Of a stretch of DNA of 64,000 nt, positions 26,255-35,348 are shown one piece after another. Positions within the stretch are counted from its first letter, which is position 1, and every line of letters starts with the position of its first letter. The notes beneath the pieces are model-generated. The model had not been told where the DNA came from. It ran no database searches and was given only the letters and a program-made list of their open reading frames with translations. The stretch is from Burkholderia sp. OK233 (GTDB lineage Bacteria > Pseudomonadota > Gammaproteobacteria > Burkholderiales > Burkholderiaceae): assembly GCF_900230185.1 (NCBI RefSeq), contig NZ_OCSR01000002.1:4216001-4280000 (forward strand), in the 5' to 3' direction. Made by a program: the position numbers and the translations under genes.

Positions 26255-27517
26255 TCAACGCAACGCCTTCACCGCATCGGCCGTCACGTCGGCGGGTTGG
26301 CCGCCATACGTCGCGCGCAGATAGTTCGCGAGCTGGGCGAGTTCCGTGTCGCTGAGTTGCGTGGCGAAGCCCGGCATCTCCTGCATCCGCTCGAGGCCCG
26401 GGAAATCCTGCGCGCCGATGCCGTCGAGCATCGCTACGATCAGGTTGTGCGCATCGCTTTGACGCACTGTCGAGTTGCCGTGCATCGGCACCGCGACGTG
26501 CGGCTTGCCCTCGCCGCTCAGCCCGTGACAGCCGGCACACACCGCGAGATACACATTACGCCCGGCCTCGAGTTGCGCGGCATCGGCGGAGACCGATTGC
26601 AAGGGTTGTGGCGCCGGCGCCTGGTCGCCAAGCAGATAGGTCGACATCGCGCGCAGGTCGTCATGCGTCATGTACTGACTGCTCAGATGCACGACCGGAT
26701 ACATCTCGCCGAAAGCCGAGCCTTGCGGCGCGATGCCCGTAGCGAAGAACGTCTGCAGGTCCGCGGCGGTCCAGCCACGTGCTGCCAAACCATGCGGCGT
26801 GATGTCCGGTGCGGCGATCCTGCCGAGCGCCGCGCCCGTCAGCGGCCTGGCACCGTCGAGCTGGCCGAACTTGCCGCGCGGCGTATGGCATTCGGCGCAA
26901 TGACCGAGAGCGCTCGCCAGATAGCGTCCGCGATTCCAGTCTGCGGACGCCCCTTTCGATGCGTCCGGCAACGCGTCCTTCAGGAACACCCAGTTCCAGA
27001 AGCGCACGCCAAAACGCATGTTGAACGGGAACGACAACTCGGGCTCGTGGTTCGCCACGGCTGCCGGCTTCTGCGCCATCAGGTACGCGTAGATCGCATC
27101 GCTATCCGCGCGCGACAACTGGCGATAGGACGTGTACGGCATAGCCGGATACAACTGCTTCGTCGGCGTGACGCCGTCGTGCAGCGCCTTGTAGAGATCG
27201 TCCGCGCTCCAGTTGCCGATGCCGTGGTCCTTGTCCGGCGTGATGTTGGTGCCGTAGAAGGTGCCGAACGGCGAGGCGAGCTTCACGCCACCAGCGAACG
27301 GCGCGCCGTCCGACGTGGTGTGGCAGGCGGCGCAATCGGCGGCTTTGACGAGGTAGCGGCCGCGCGCGAGCGGATCGGCCGCGGTGGATTGCGGCCCCAA
27401 CGCGGCGGCGGCCTGCATCGCAACAGCAGAGTCGTCGTGTTTGCCGCAGGCACTTAGCAAAGCAGCGGTGCCGAGCAGCAGCAGCGCGCGGCGCACATTC
27501 ATCGAGGGGATCATCAT
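26255..27517 (-). CDS. Triheme cytochrome c lipoprotein of a molybdenum hydroxylase (module 2)
   Basis: The 420-residue protein starts with a lipoprotein signal (LLLLGTAALLSACGKHDD, lipobox LSAC) and carries three heme motifs: CAACH, CAECH and CAGCH. It is a paralogue of the cytochrome at 17626-18906, but is anchored by a lipid rather than released. The start at 27517 (MMIPSMNVRR) overlaps the stop of the 2Fe-2S gene within ATGATGA and follows AAAGGA. Last gene of the operon; the terminator follows at 26200. The same frame stays open upstream to 27910 inside the previous gene, which is an artefact. Confidence 0.92.
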   Translation of the reverse strand: MMIPSMNVRRALLLLGTAALLSACGKHDDSAVAMQAAAALGPQSTAADPLARGRYLVKAADCAACHTTSDGAPFAGGVKLASPFGTFYGTNITPDKDHGIGNWSADDLYKALHDGVTPTKQLYPAMPYTSYRQLSRADSDAIYAYLMAQKPAAVANHEPELSFPFNMRFGVRFWNWVFLKDALPDASKGASADWNRGRYLASALGHCAECHTPRGKFGQLDGARPLTGAALGRIAAPDITPHGLAARGWTAADLQTFFATGIAPQGSAFGEMYPVVHLSSQYMTHDDLRAMSTYLLGDQAPAPQPLQSVSADAAQLEAGRNVYLAVCAGCHGLSGEGKPHVAVPMHGNSTVRQSDAHNLIVAMLDGIGAQDFPGLERMQEMPGFATQLSDTELAQLANYLRATYGGQPADVTADAVKALR

Positions 27518-28269
27518 GCCGCGTCCTTTACGAGGCCGGGCGTGGTCATCACGACTTCCTTCACGGCTTCGTAGTAACGCACGTAACCCGTGCAACGGCA
27601 AATATGGTCGTTCAGCGCCTCGGTGATGGTTTGCTCGACCTTGTCTTTGGCAATCGGCTGACGCTTCAGACGTTCGATCAGCACGGTCGCCGCGTTGACG
27701 AAGCCGGGCGTACAGTAGCCGCACTGAAAACTGAAGTGTTCGAGAAACTTCTGCTGGATCGGCGACAGTTCCACGACCTCGCCTGCTTCGTTGCGTTTCG
27801 CGTGGCCTTCGATCGTGCGGATGGTTTTGCCGTGGAAAAAATTCGCGCCCGTGATGCAGCTGCGCACTTCTTCGCTGGTGCCGTCCGGCTTGTCGACGAT
27901 CACGACGCACGCGTGGCAGATGCCCTGGCCGCAGCCGAGGCGCGAGCCGGTCAGGTGCAGATACTCGTGCAGGAAGTCGATCATCATCAGACCGGCCGGC
28001 ACGTCGGTCGGGCCGACGATCTCGCCGTTCACCTTGACCGACACCGGCAGCGTGCGGAAATGCGTCAACGGACGCTCGACCACAGTTGCGGCCGGCTCGC
28101 CGGCGGCAACGCCCGAGGCACCTGAAGCACCTGAAGCAGTGTGCGCGGCAGCAGCGCCCGCGGGACTGGAGGCCGCAGTAGCTGCGGCGAAAGCGGAACC
28201 GCCAGAAACCGTGCCCGAGGCAACGGCGGCACTCGTAGCATTAGCGGAAGTTTGAGTGGGGGCCGTCAT
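27514..28269 (-). CDS. 2Fe-2S subunit of a molybdenum hydroxylase (module 2)
   Basis: The 251-residue protein holds the two [2Fe-2S] domains: CGQGICHACVVIVD with RSCITGA, then CGYCTPGFVNAATV and ICRCTGYVRYYEA. Ahead of them is an unusual Ala/Ser/Thr/Gly-rich extension of about 65 residues not present in the module 1 subunit. The extension is not a typical signal peptide, because it lacks a basic start and a long hydrophobic core. Its start overlaps the large-subunit stop by ATGA. The order here is large subunit, Fe-S subunit, cytochrome, whereas in module 1 the Fe-S subunit comes first. Confidence 0.9.
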   Translation of the reverse strand: MTAPTQTSANATSAAVASGTVSGGSAFAAATAASSPAGAAAAHTASGASGASGVAAGEPAATVVERPLTHFRTLPVSVKVNGEIVGPTDVPAGLMMIDFLHEYLHLTGSRLGCGQGICHACVVIVDKPDGTSEEVRSCITGANFFHGKTIRTIEGHAKRNEAGEVVELSPIQQKFLEHFSFQCGYCTPGFVNAATVLIERLKRQPIAKDKVEQTITEALNDHICRCTGYVRYYEAVKEVVMTTPGLVKDAA

Positions 28270-31094
28270 GCGAGCACCTCCTGAATACGTTGCGGGGTGA
28301 CCGGCAGGTCGGTAAAGCGATGTCCGATCGCGTGCGCGATACCGTTCACGATGGCGCCGACCACCGGAATCATCACCACTTCGGCGATGCCCTTCGGCGG
28401 ATCGGTCTCGGTGAGCGGCGGCAGCACTTCGCCGGTCTGGGTCCAGACGGCGACATCAGAAGCGCGCGGCAAGTGGTAGCGATTGAAGTTCCACGTGCCG
28501 TTGCCAGGGCCGTCCTCGTAGAGCGGCAAATACTCGTGCAATGCATGGCCGATGCCCATCGCAAGGCCACCTTGCAGTTGACCCGACACAAGTTGCGGCG
28601 AGAGCTGATTGCCGCACTCCATGATCGAGTGATGGGCGAGCAGGTCCACCTTGCCGCTCGCTTCATGCACCGACAACTCGACCAACGTGCCGACCGCGCT
28701 GTAATACGTCACGGCCGCGTTGTTACGCTGAACCGGCGGAATGAACACGCGCTGACGATCAAGCACGCGGTAGTGGTTCGGCGTGGTTTGCAGTGTCTTT
28801 TTATCGGCCGAAGAGTTGTCGCCATATCGAAGCGCAAGCCCATCGAGCGGCAGACGCTCGACATTGCCTTCGATCTCGAAGTCCGACTCGGTCCATTGCC
28901 AGCGATTGAACACGTGCACCGTCGCGCCGGTGACCAGACCCAACTCGTGCGCCTTCTTCGCGAGCTGTTCGAACGGCAGCGCTTCGAGCCCCGCCGCGGA
29001 CAGCTTGCCGTCGACCCAACGCGCGTCCTCGATGCGCACCACCAGCGGCGCGGCTTGACCACCGCCGCCGCCCTGACTCCAGATCGCCATCGCCGTCGGC
29101 CACAAGCCGTGCGCGAAGACGACGCGTGCCGCTTCGCGCGTGCTGTGCGTGAAGTAGAACGCCGAATTCGTCGCACTCGACGGCGACGCATAACCCGGCG
29201 ACCAGCGCGGATTCGCGGCCAGCTTGTCCTGGTCCGCTTGCGACATCATGTACGGATCGCCGCTCGTGACGACCGGCAGATCGGGCCAATCGGTGATCGC
29301 GACATGTACGTCGGTGGCCGGCTTGCCGAGCCACTTCGCGACCGCGATCGCCTGCGAAGTCGACATGCCGGTACCGATTTCGGCAGCCGTATGTTGCAGG
29401 CCGATCTTGCCGTCGGCGCTGAACTCGACCTTTGCAAACGAGGTTTCCGCGCCCGTGCCGAAGTCCTTCTGCACACACGCAAAACCGACGCCATACCGCT
29501 TGCCCGGATGCGCGGCTTCGAACTCGGCCTTACGCTTCGCGCGATTCACCCACAACGGATGAACCTTCGCCTTCTGCAACACGTCGTCGACGCGAATCGC
29601 GCCGGCGGGCACCGCGCCCTGGGTGTTCTTCATGCCCGAACGCAGCGCGTTTTTCAGGCGGAAGTCGATCGGATCGACATTCAGCTGCGCGGCGATTTCA
29701 TCGACCATCATTTCGGTCGCCGCCATGCTTTGCAGCGTGCCGTAACCGCGTGCCGAACCAGCGTCGATCGCGCGCGAGGCGATCGCCACCGCCGAGAGAT
29801 CGTTCTTCGGGAAGTAATAGATCGATTGCGCGGCCGTCGCACCGACCATCGCCACCGACGGCGAGAAATTGCAACGCCCGCCGCCGTCCGCTTCCATCGC
29901 GGCCTTGAACGATTGCATCAGACCGGTGTTCTTATCGACGGCGATCCGGTAGTTCATCTTGAACGCATGGCGTTTCAACGACGTCTGGAACTGCTCGTAA
30001 CGATCGTTGGCAAGACGCACCGGGCGGCCGTCCGCGTACATCGCGCAGACGAGGCCGTAGAACGGCACGTTGAAGTGGTCCTTTGAACCGTAGCCGACCG
30101 TGTAGCACGGGTGCATAAACAGGTTCTTCACCGGGAACGCACACTTCGCGACCATGCCTGCCGCGCTTTCCACGACTTCCTGCGGCGCCTGAGTCGGCAC
30201 GACCATATGCAGCGATTGCGTCACCGCGTCGTACCAGCAGTTCGCGTTGTCGGGTTCGAGCGCGGCCGTGTCGATCGACTGCGTGTTGTACTCGCGCTCC
30301 ATGACGAGCCAGTCCGCCGACGGATGATCCAGCTCCTGCTGGATCTGGCCGGCATGGAACATGCCCTGCTCGTCGAGCTTGCCGTGTTCGACGCCGTCCG
30401 GCCACACCGGCTGGTGCTTGCGCATCATGCTCGGGAACACCGGCGCGTCTTTCAGGCTGGAGAAGATGTCGTCGTCATACGGCGTCTTGCCACCGACGCG
30501 CACAAAGCGGAACGTGCCCCACGGATCGCGCTCAAGCGGTCCGGTTTGCGCGCCGTAACGGATGATCTGATCCTGGAACTTCAGTTTGTCTTTCGCGAAG
30601 CGGAAGCGCGCGAAGTCGTGATAAATCAGGATCGCGACAGCCTGGCCGAGATACGCGGGCGTCTTGCCCGGCGGCAGCAACATGTCGTCGCCGTAGAAGG
30701 CCGGGAAGATCAGGCCGTCGCGCGCCAGATCGGCCGCCGAGATCACGCGGTCAGGCTTCAACTCGTCGCCGAGCAGCGTCAGGTCGAAGCCTTCATAGCT
30801 GCGGTCGGCTTGCGTTGTACGCAGGATAAAGGCGTGCGATTGCTGCTGCGGCCAGTGCGGCATGTCGGCGGCGCGGATGTCGCGCGCGAACACTTTCGAG
30901 CCAGTCACTTTGGCGATACCGTCGATGCGGAATTTCGCCTGACCATTGGCGGCGTCCCACTGAACCGGCGTCAGAATTTTCTCTTCGAACAACGCAGCGA
31001 ATGCACGGCTGCCCATCGGCGCGATATACACCGACACACCCGCCAACACGCTGGCCTTCAGAAAACTACGACGCGAAAGGTCGAGTTTCCCCAT
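28266..31094 (-). CDS. Xanthine dehydrogenase family molybdopterin-binding subunit (module 2)
   Basis: The 942-residue catalytic subunit is about 200 residues longer than that of module 1. A twin-arginine signal, LSRRSFLKASVLAGV, is at about 5-19. Family blocks include AKFRIDGIAKVTGSKVFARD, the acidic TAAEIGTGMSTSQAIAVA, LVSGQLQGGLAMGIGHALHE and the C-terminal GIAEVVMIPVVGAIVNGIAHA with the catalytic glutamate in a variant motif (GIAE instead of GIGE). The start at 31094 follows AAAGGAG. It should oxidise an aldehyde or heterocycle in the periplasm and feed the lipoprotein cytochrome. Substrate unknown. Confidence 0.9.
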   Translation of the reverse strand: MGKLDLSRRSFLKASVLAGVSVYIAPMGSRAFAALFEEKILTPVQWDAANGQAKFRIDGIAKVTGSKVFARDIRAADMPHWPQQQSHAFILRTTQADRSYEGFDLTLLGDELKPDRVISAADLARDGLIFPAFYGDDMLLPPGKTPAYLGQAVAILIYHDFARFRFAKDKLKFQDQIIRYGAQTGPLERDPWGTFRFVRVGGKTPYDDDIFSSLKDAPVFPSMMRKHQPVWPDGVEHGKLDEQGMFHAGQIQQELDHPSADWLVMEREYNTQSIDTAALEPDNANCWYDAVTQSLHMVVPTQAPQEVVESAAGMVAKCAFPVKNLFMHPCYTVGYGSKDHFNVPFYGLVCAMYADGRPVRLANDRYEQFQTSLKRHAFKMNYRIAVDKNTGLMQSFKAAMEADGGGRCNFSPSVAMVGATAAQSIYYFPKNDLSAVAIASRAIDAGSARGYGTLQSMAATEMMVDEIAAQLNVDPIDFRLKNALRSGMKNTQGAVPAGAIRVDDVLQKAKVHPLWVNRAKRKAEFEAAHPGKRYGVGFACVQKDFGTGAETSFAKVEFSADGKIGLQHTAAEIGTGMSTSQAIAVAKWLGKPATDVHVAITDWPDLPVVTSGDPYMMSQADQDKLAANPRWSPGYASPSSATNSAFYFTHSTREAARVVFAHGLWPTAMAIWSQGGGGGQAAPLVVRIEDARWVDGKLSAAGLEALPFEQLAKKAHELGLVTGATVHVFNRWQWTESDFEIEGNVERLPLDGLALRYGDNSSADKKTLQTTPNHYRVLDRQRVFIPPVQRNNAAVTYYSAVGTLVELSVHEASGKVDLLAHHSIMECGNQLSPQLVSGQLQGGLAMGIGHALHEYLPLYEDGPGNGTWNFNRYHLPRASDVAVWTQTGEVLPPLTETDPPKGIAEVVMIPVVGAIVNGIAHAIGHRFTDLPVTPQRIQEVLA

Positions 31095-31540
31095 GGACTT
31101 CTCCTTTAGTGAACACAGCGGCAACCCGATAGCAGGACGAACGCGGAACACAGGCCGGCGCGGTGCGGCCGCATGCCAGCTGACACGCGGCGGACTTGCG
31201 CTAAACGGCTATAACCACGAGGGAGGTGTTCGAACCGCGGGCGCTTGCTTGAGCCCGGACGTACCGGCGACGTGCAGTAGCCATCACTTCGGCTGCCGCA
31301 GTCGATCTGATTTACCTTGAACTACCGTGAGTTGCCTTTTCCCTGCCCTACCGAGGGCCAAGGGCCGGGATTATCTCGCTGTTTAGACGCACGGCGCGTC
31401 ATTTTTTGTCAGCTATCTCGCAAATAACGGATTGGGTATGAATCGTTATAACAGCGGGTTTATTGCGCTTTCTGTTATCAGTCGCGGATCGGCGATGGTC
31501 GCTGTTTTGTCGCGAGCGTACTTGACTAAAACGTACTTAA
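31095..31540. other. Region upstream of module 2 operon
   Basis: The 446 bp hold the promoter side of the module 2 operon and the 3' flank of the DeoR gene. The part at about 31390-31500 is AT-richer. Near the DeoR stop codon a 15-bp near-tandem repeat (cgtacttgactaaaa, cgtacttaactaagc; 31517-31546) includes the stop itself. I see no gene. Confidence 0.45.
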
Positions 31541-32305
31541 CTAAGCGCGCAAGATCGTGATCCCCAATGCTTCGAACGGCGTAGTCAGCACCTCCGGCGT
31601 GTTCTGCTCGACGACAATCGTGCTGGCCGCCGACACGTCCGCGATCTTGTACGCCGACGCCGCATTGAGTTTTTCCGCCGACGCCAGCACCACCGTTTCC
31701 GCCGCATGTTCCGCGAGCGCGCGCTTCACGTAGGCCTCCTCCATATCGCCGGTGCTCAGGCCCGCTTGCGGATGCACACCCGTGACGCCCATGAAATAGA
31801 AGTCGGCGCGAATGTGGCTGAGCGATTCGATAGCCGCTGCGCCCACGTTCACCATTGAATGCCGGAACAGGCGCCCACCGATCATGATGACCTCGAGCTC
31901 CGCGTGCTCCGCCAGTTCGACGGCGATGCTCGGGCTGTGCGTGACGATCGTCGCCCGCAAGTCGCGCGGCAAGTGACGCGCCAGTTGCACGGCCGTCGTG
32001 CCGCCGTCGATGAACGCAATCTGCCCGCGCGCGATCATGCCCGCCGCCGCCCGGCCGATCGCCGCTTTCGACGCCGATTCGATGCGCTCACGCCCGGCAA
32101 AATCCACCGCCGCCGGGGATGCCGGCAACGCGCCGCCATGCACGCGCTGAAGCTGCCCCTCGGCGGCGAGTTCGCGCAGATCGCGGCGGATGGTGTCCTC
32201 CGAGACGTCGAACTCGACGCTCAAGGTCCTAGCGATCACCTGGCCGTCGCGCTTGAGCGCTTCGAGGATCAACTGTTTTCTTTGCGATGTGAGCACGGTG
32301 GCCAT
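31541..32305 (-). CDS. DeoR-family transcriptional regulator
   Basis: The 254-residue repressor has an N-terminal winged HTH (about 5-58) with the family signature FDVSEDTIRRDLRELAAEGQLQ and a C-terminal DeoR sensor domain (about 75-240) containing FIDGGTTAVQLARHLP and VTHSPSIAVELAEH, which bind phosphorylated sugars. The start at 32305 fits the family; no ideal ribosome site is visible, and the frame stays open to 32815 over the neighbouring gene. It is divergent from the Nudix gene across 114 bp, with no sugar kinase nearby, so its regulon is unclear. Confidence 0.88.
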   Translation of the reverse strand: MATVLTSQRKQLILEALKRDGQVIARTLSVEFDVSEDTIRRDLRELAAEGQLQRVHGGALPASPAAVDFAGRERIESASKAAIGRAAAGMIARGQIAFIDGGTTAVQLARHLPRDLRATIVTHSPSIAVELAEHAELEVIMIGGRLFRHSMVNVGAAAIESLSHIRADFYFMGVTGVHPQAGLSTGDMEEAYVKRALAEHAAETVVLASAEKLNAASAYKIADVSAASTIVVEQNTPEVLTTPFEALGITILRA

Positions 32306-32327
32306 CCTGAAAGCATTTTGGCAATCT

Positions 32328-32365
32328 ACACGAAATTTCTTGTTTTTGCACGATATTGCACGATA
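32328..32365. promoter_or_regulatory. Tandem operator-like repeat between DeoR and Nudix genes
   Basis: Two perfect 10-bp direct repeats, ttgcacgata, abut at 32346-32355 and 32356-32365. A third related element, cacgaaatt, lies upstream near 32329. DeoR proteins often bind such direct repeats near their own promoter, so this is a candidate operator for both divergent genes. Confidence 0.5.
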
Positions 32366-32419
32366 CCATGAATTGCATGCGGTGCAGACCGCGTTTCCCA
32401 ACAGGACAGGATGCGAGCC

Positions 32420-33007
32420 ATGAACGAAATCGCCGGACGGGTGCGGATTGTCGACGTGAAAGTGCTTTCGGACGACTGGTACGTGCTGAAGAAAACCACC
32501 TTCGACTACCAACGCGCGGACGGCAGCTGGCAGCGCCAGAGCCGCGAAACCTACGATCGTGGCAACGGCGCGACGCTGCTGCTGTACGACGCGCGCCGCC
32601 GCACGGTGGTGCTGACGCGGCAATTCCGCCTGCCGGCGTTCGTCAACGGTCATCACGGCATGCTGATCGAAGCGCCGGCGGGCCTTCTGGAAGCAGCCTC
32701 GCCCGAAGAACGGATTCGCGCCGAAGTCGAAGAGGAAACCGGCTACCGCGTGCGCGAAGTGCGCAAGGTATTCGAGGCCTTCATGAGCCCGGGTTCGGTG
32801 ACGGAAAAGCTGCACTTTTTCGTCGCTGAATACGATGCGGTGGCGAAAGTCAGCGCGGGCGGCGGCATTGCCGACGAAGGCGAAGATATCGAGGTGCTGG
32901 AGCTGCCGGTAAACGATGCGCTGGCGATGGTCGAGCGCGGCGAGATCGTCGACGGGAAGACGATCATGTTGTTGCAGTACGCAAAGTTGAATCTGTTCGG
33001 CGCGTAA
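32420..33007 (+). CDS. nudK: Nudix hydrolase, GDP-mannose pyrophosphatase type
   Basis: The 195-residue cytoplasmic enzyme closely follows E. coli NudK in layout: RETYDRGNGATLLLYD, VVLTRQFRLPAFVNG, AGLLEAASPEERIRAE then VEEETGYRVREVRKVFE, FMSPGSVTEKLHFFVAEY and EDIEVLELPVNDALAMV, ending VDGKTIMLLQYAKL. The Nudix box spans about 88-109; its usual Arg-Glu is Ala-Glu here. NudK hydrolyses GDP-mannose to GMP and mannose 1-phosphate; related ADP-sugar hydrolysis is possible. I chose 32420 over 32411 by family length. Divergent from the DeoR gene. Confidence 0.87.
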   Translation: MNEIAGRVRIVDVKVLSDDWYVLKKTTFDYQRADGSWQRQSRETYDRGNGATLLLYDARRRTVVLTRQFRLPAFVNGHHGMLIEAPAGLLEAASPEERIRAEVEEETGYRVREVRKVFEAFMSPGSVTEKLHFFVAEYDAVAKVSAGGGIADEGEDIEVLELPVNDALAMVERGEIVDGKTIMLLQYAKLNLFGA

Positions 33008-33211
33008 GCGGCAGTTCAGACTAATCCCACGCGACTTTGGGAAAAGGATGATATGTCGACGAACGTCAAAAAAATATCCTTACCGGTCCCTTTAAATCCT
33101 GCCTGCCCCGCGGTCGTTGCGAGGCCAGTCTTTAAATGGGCAAACCATTTCCGTCAGGATATTTTTTTACTTCGTCAGCTTCATAAAGCCGGCGGATGAT
33201 TTGAGGTTTAA
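33008..33211. repeat. Nested inverted repeat ahead of the small membrane gene
   Basis: Arms aaaaaaatatcct (33068-33080) and aggatattttttt (33156-33168) are exact reverse complements over 13 bp, enclosing about 75 nt. Inside, ctttaaat and tttaaatggg form a second, imperfect pair. The stretch is AT-richer than its surroundings. It may be a structured leader, a small RNA or the footprint of a small element. Confidence 0.45.
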
Positions 33212-33541
33212 GTGGATTCTCTTAATTCAGCGAACAGATTCATGGGTGGCGTCTTTTTCGGCACCGCGGTCGCTGCAGTCGTTATGGTATTGCTGTGCAA
33301 TGCCGGTGAATTTTCGCCGTTTATCGCGAAACTGCATGCTTTGGAACAGGTCATCGTGACCCTGCTCATTTCGATCGTTATCGTCGACGCAAAACCATTG
33401 GCTTATAAGACCGTCTGGCGTGAACGCCGCTGCAGCTTCGTACTCGATGAAGATCTGAGCGCGACCATTCGCGGCAGAACCTTCGGCATTCCCGCCGGCG
33501 TGGTAGTCGGGATTCTGATTCAGAACTACGTGATGAATTGA
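33212..33541 (+). CDS. Small membrane protein (109 aa), unknown
   Basis: The product has two hydrophobic stretches (GGVFFGTAVAAVVMVLLCN and VIVTLLISIVIVDA) and a third near the C-terminus (IPAGVVVGILIQNYV). The GTG at 33212 follows GAGG; an in-frame ATG at 33242 would still keep the first membrane segment. GC content is lower than that of the neighbours. I recognise no family. Its isolation and composition suggest it may be acquired. Confidence 0.6.
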   Translation: MDSLNSANRFMGGVFFGTAVAAVVMVLLCNAGEFSPFIAKLHALEQVIVTLLISIVIVDAKPLAYKTVWRERRCSFVLDEDLSATIRGRTFGIPAGVVVGILIQNYVMN

Positions 33542-33626
33542 TCTCACCTCACAGGGGAAAGCGATATCCATCACATCGGGCCTCGCGGTCACCGTTCAGT
33601 CCAGCACCGGTACGTCCTGCTACCCC

Positions 33627-34799
33627 CTAGAACTTATGCCGTATCGCCGCCCGCACCACGACCTGCTTCGACGTCGATGACGGCGACTGCGTGCCGGGCG
33701 TGAAGGCATCGTCCAGAATCGAATAGGTAGCGTCGCCGGTTACCTGCTGGTATTCGCCCTGGATGTACACATCGGTGCGCTTGGACAGGTTGTAGTCCGC
33801 CATCAGGCCGAACGAATGAATCTTCGGCTTCACGCCGCCGCTCGAGGCATCGTAGGTTTCCATCGTGTAGACGTACTGCGCGCCGACGAACAGCATCGGC
33901 GAAATCTGATACTTGCCGTTCACCTCGAAGTTCTGATACTTCAACGAGTTCAGCAACACGCCCGGCGGCACCAGCGGCGTCACGCCGAGATAGCCGTTGC
34001 CGGTCGGGTCCAGATAGTTCGAGTTGGTGTACACGAAGCCGGCAGTGGCCGGGCCGAAGGTATAAGTGATGCCGCCGCCGAACACGCGCATGCGGGCGGC
34101 GATGAAACTGGCGTCGTTCGCGGTGATCGCGCCGTTTGAGCCGTTGCCGGGGTTGTCGGCCTGCAGATAGGCCGCGGCCACCAGCAGTCCGCCATAGGTG
34201 TACTGGCCGCCGACACTGTACGCGCGATTGTTGGCGAAGCCGGTGTCGTTGCTGAAGCTGTAGACGCCGCCGAACTGGAAGCCCGAGATCAACGGGCTGG
34301 TGTACTTGACGCTGTTGTCGAGGCGGAATGAGTTGTCGGTGTTGTCGTTATCGTAGGGATGCGAGAACAGAGCACCGGCCCAGTTGCCGTTGGCCGTAGT
34401 CTGGGCGAGATAGTCGACCACCGAGTCGTACTGGCGGCCGAAGGTCAATGTGCCGTATGGCTCCGAGCTCAGGCCGACGAACGCCTGGCGGCCGAACATC
34501 CGGCCGCCCTGGTTAAGCCGCCCGGAACTGACGTCGAAGCCGTTTTCGAGCTGGAAGATCGCCTTCAGGCCGCCGCCCAGTTCCTCGGCGCCCTTCAAAC
34601 CCCAGCGGCTGCCTTGCGCATAGCCGCTCGCGAGTTCATAGACATGGCCGCGGCCGACATTGTTGGTGTAGTTGATGCCTTCATCGAGCACGCCGTACAG
34701 CGTCACGCTCGTCTGGGCAAAAGCAGGCAGGGAGAAAATCGCTAACGAAGTGGCAGACAAAGCGGTGGAGACAGCCAGCGCGAACACTTGCTTGTTCAT
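33627..34799 (-). CDS. Gram-negative porin (Burkholderia/Neisseria type)
   Basis: The 390-residue outer-membrane protein has a signal peptide ending PAFAQ, then the family start SVTLYGVLDEGINYTNN. It includes the loop-3 and constriction area around QLENGFDVSSGRLNQGGRMFGRQAFVGLSS and FGRQYDSV, and ends with the aromatic C-terminal signature (IRHKF, final Phe) required by the BAM complex. It should form a trimeric 16-strand general porin. The start at 34799 follows GGGAG. Transcribed alone from the 549-bp region upstream. Confidence 0.93.
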   Translation of the reverse strand: MNKQVFALAVSTALSATSLAIFSLPAFAQTSVTLYGVLDEGINYTNNVGRGHVYELASGYAQGSRWGLKGAEELGGGLKAIFQLENGFDVSSGRLNQGGRMFGRQAFVGLSSEPYGTLTFGRQYDSVVDYLAQTTANGNWAGALFSHPYDNDNTDNSFRLDNSVKYTSPLISGFQFGGVYSFSNDTGFANNRAYSVGGQYTYGGLLVAAAYLQADNPGNGSNGAITANDASFIAARMRVFGGGITYTFGPATAGFVYTNSNYLDPTGNGYLGVTPLVPPGVLLNSLKYQNFEVNGKYQISPMLFVGAQYVYTMETYDASSGGVKPKIHSFGLMADYNLSKRTDVYIQGEYQQVTGDATYSILDDAFTPGTQSPSSTSKQVVVRAAIRHKF

Positions 34800-35348
34800 G
34801 ATGATCTCCCTGAGCTCGAGCAATGGGACAACTCGATCCGACCGCTTTCTTATTGACGCTTCTCGAGGCGTTTAGCGACCCCGACGCGCTTTGAGGAAAT
34901 CCTCACACGCCGTTACGTCGCCGTCCATCAGGTGTCGCGCGCATATCTCAAAACGTTGCGAAATCTCCACTGCCTGGGGCAGCCCCTTTTTTCGCAGCAC
35001 TTATTCAGGTAAACGGCGCCGCGCCGCCGGGACTTAAGCTGGTTGTCGCATTTGCCGCGCCGGCCCTGCGTGTTTCGAAGCAGTTTTGTCATGGAAGGAA
35101 ATATAATCGAAAGCTTTTGCGGCGCTGCAGCGGAACTCTGCGCCCTCAAACGGGTCATTTTTACTGGCCTCTGCAGCCGCGCCTCGCATGGCCGGTTCAA
35201 GCGGCGACACGGATAGCCGCCCCGCGGGTCGCGCATCCACCGATCCGCCGCCCGCCGCAACACCTGATCCAATTTCAAAAAGCTTTGTGGGACGCCTGCC
35301 GCGCTGGACTAGCGCGCCGTCGCACGGGGCTGCTTTTGGCACCACACA
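34800..35348. other. Divergent region between porin and OpgC-like genes
   Basis: The 549 bp contain short overlapping frames on both strands but no product with family features. Promoters for the porin (minus) and OpgC-like gene (plus) should lie here. No inverted repeat of note was seen. Confidence 0.4.

Noticed and set aside
28290..30086. 598-codon plus-strand frame inside the module 2 molybdopterin gene
   Set aside because: It is the mirror of a GC-rich gene with a clear Tat signal and family motifs. The frame is Arg/His-rich, a usual sign of a shadow.
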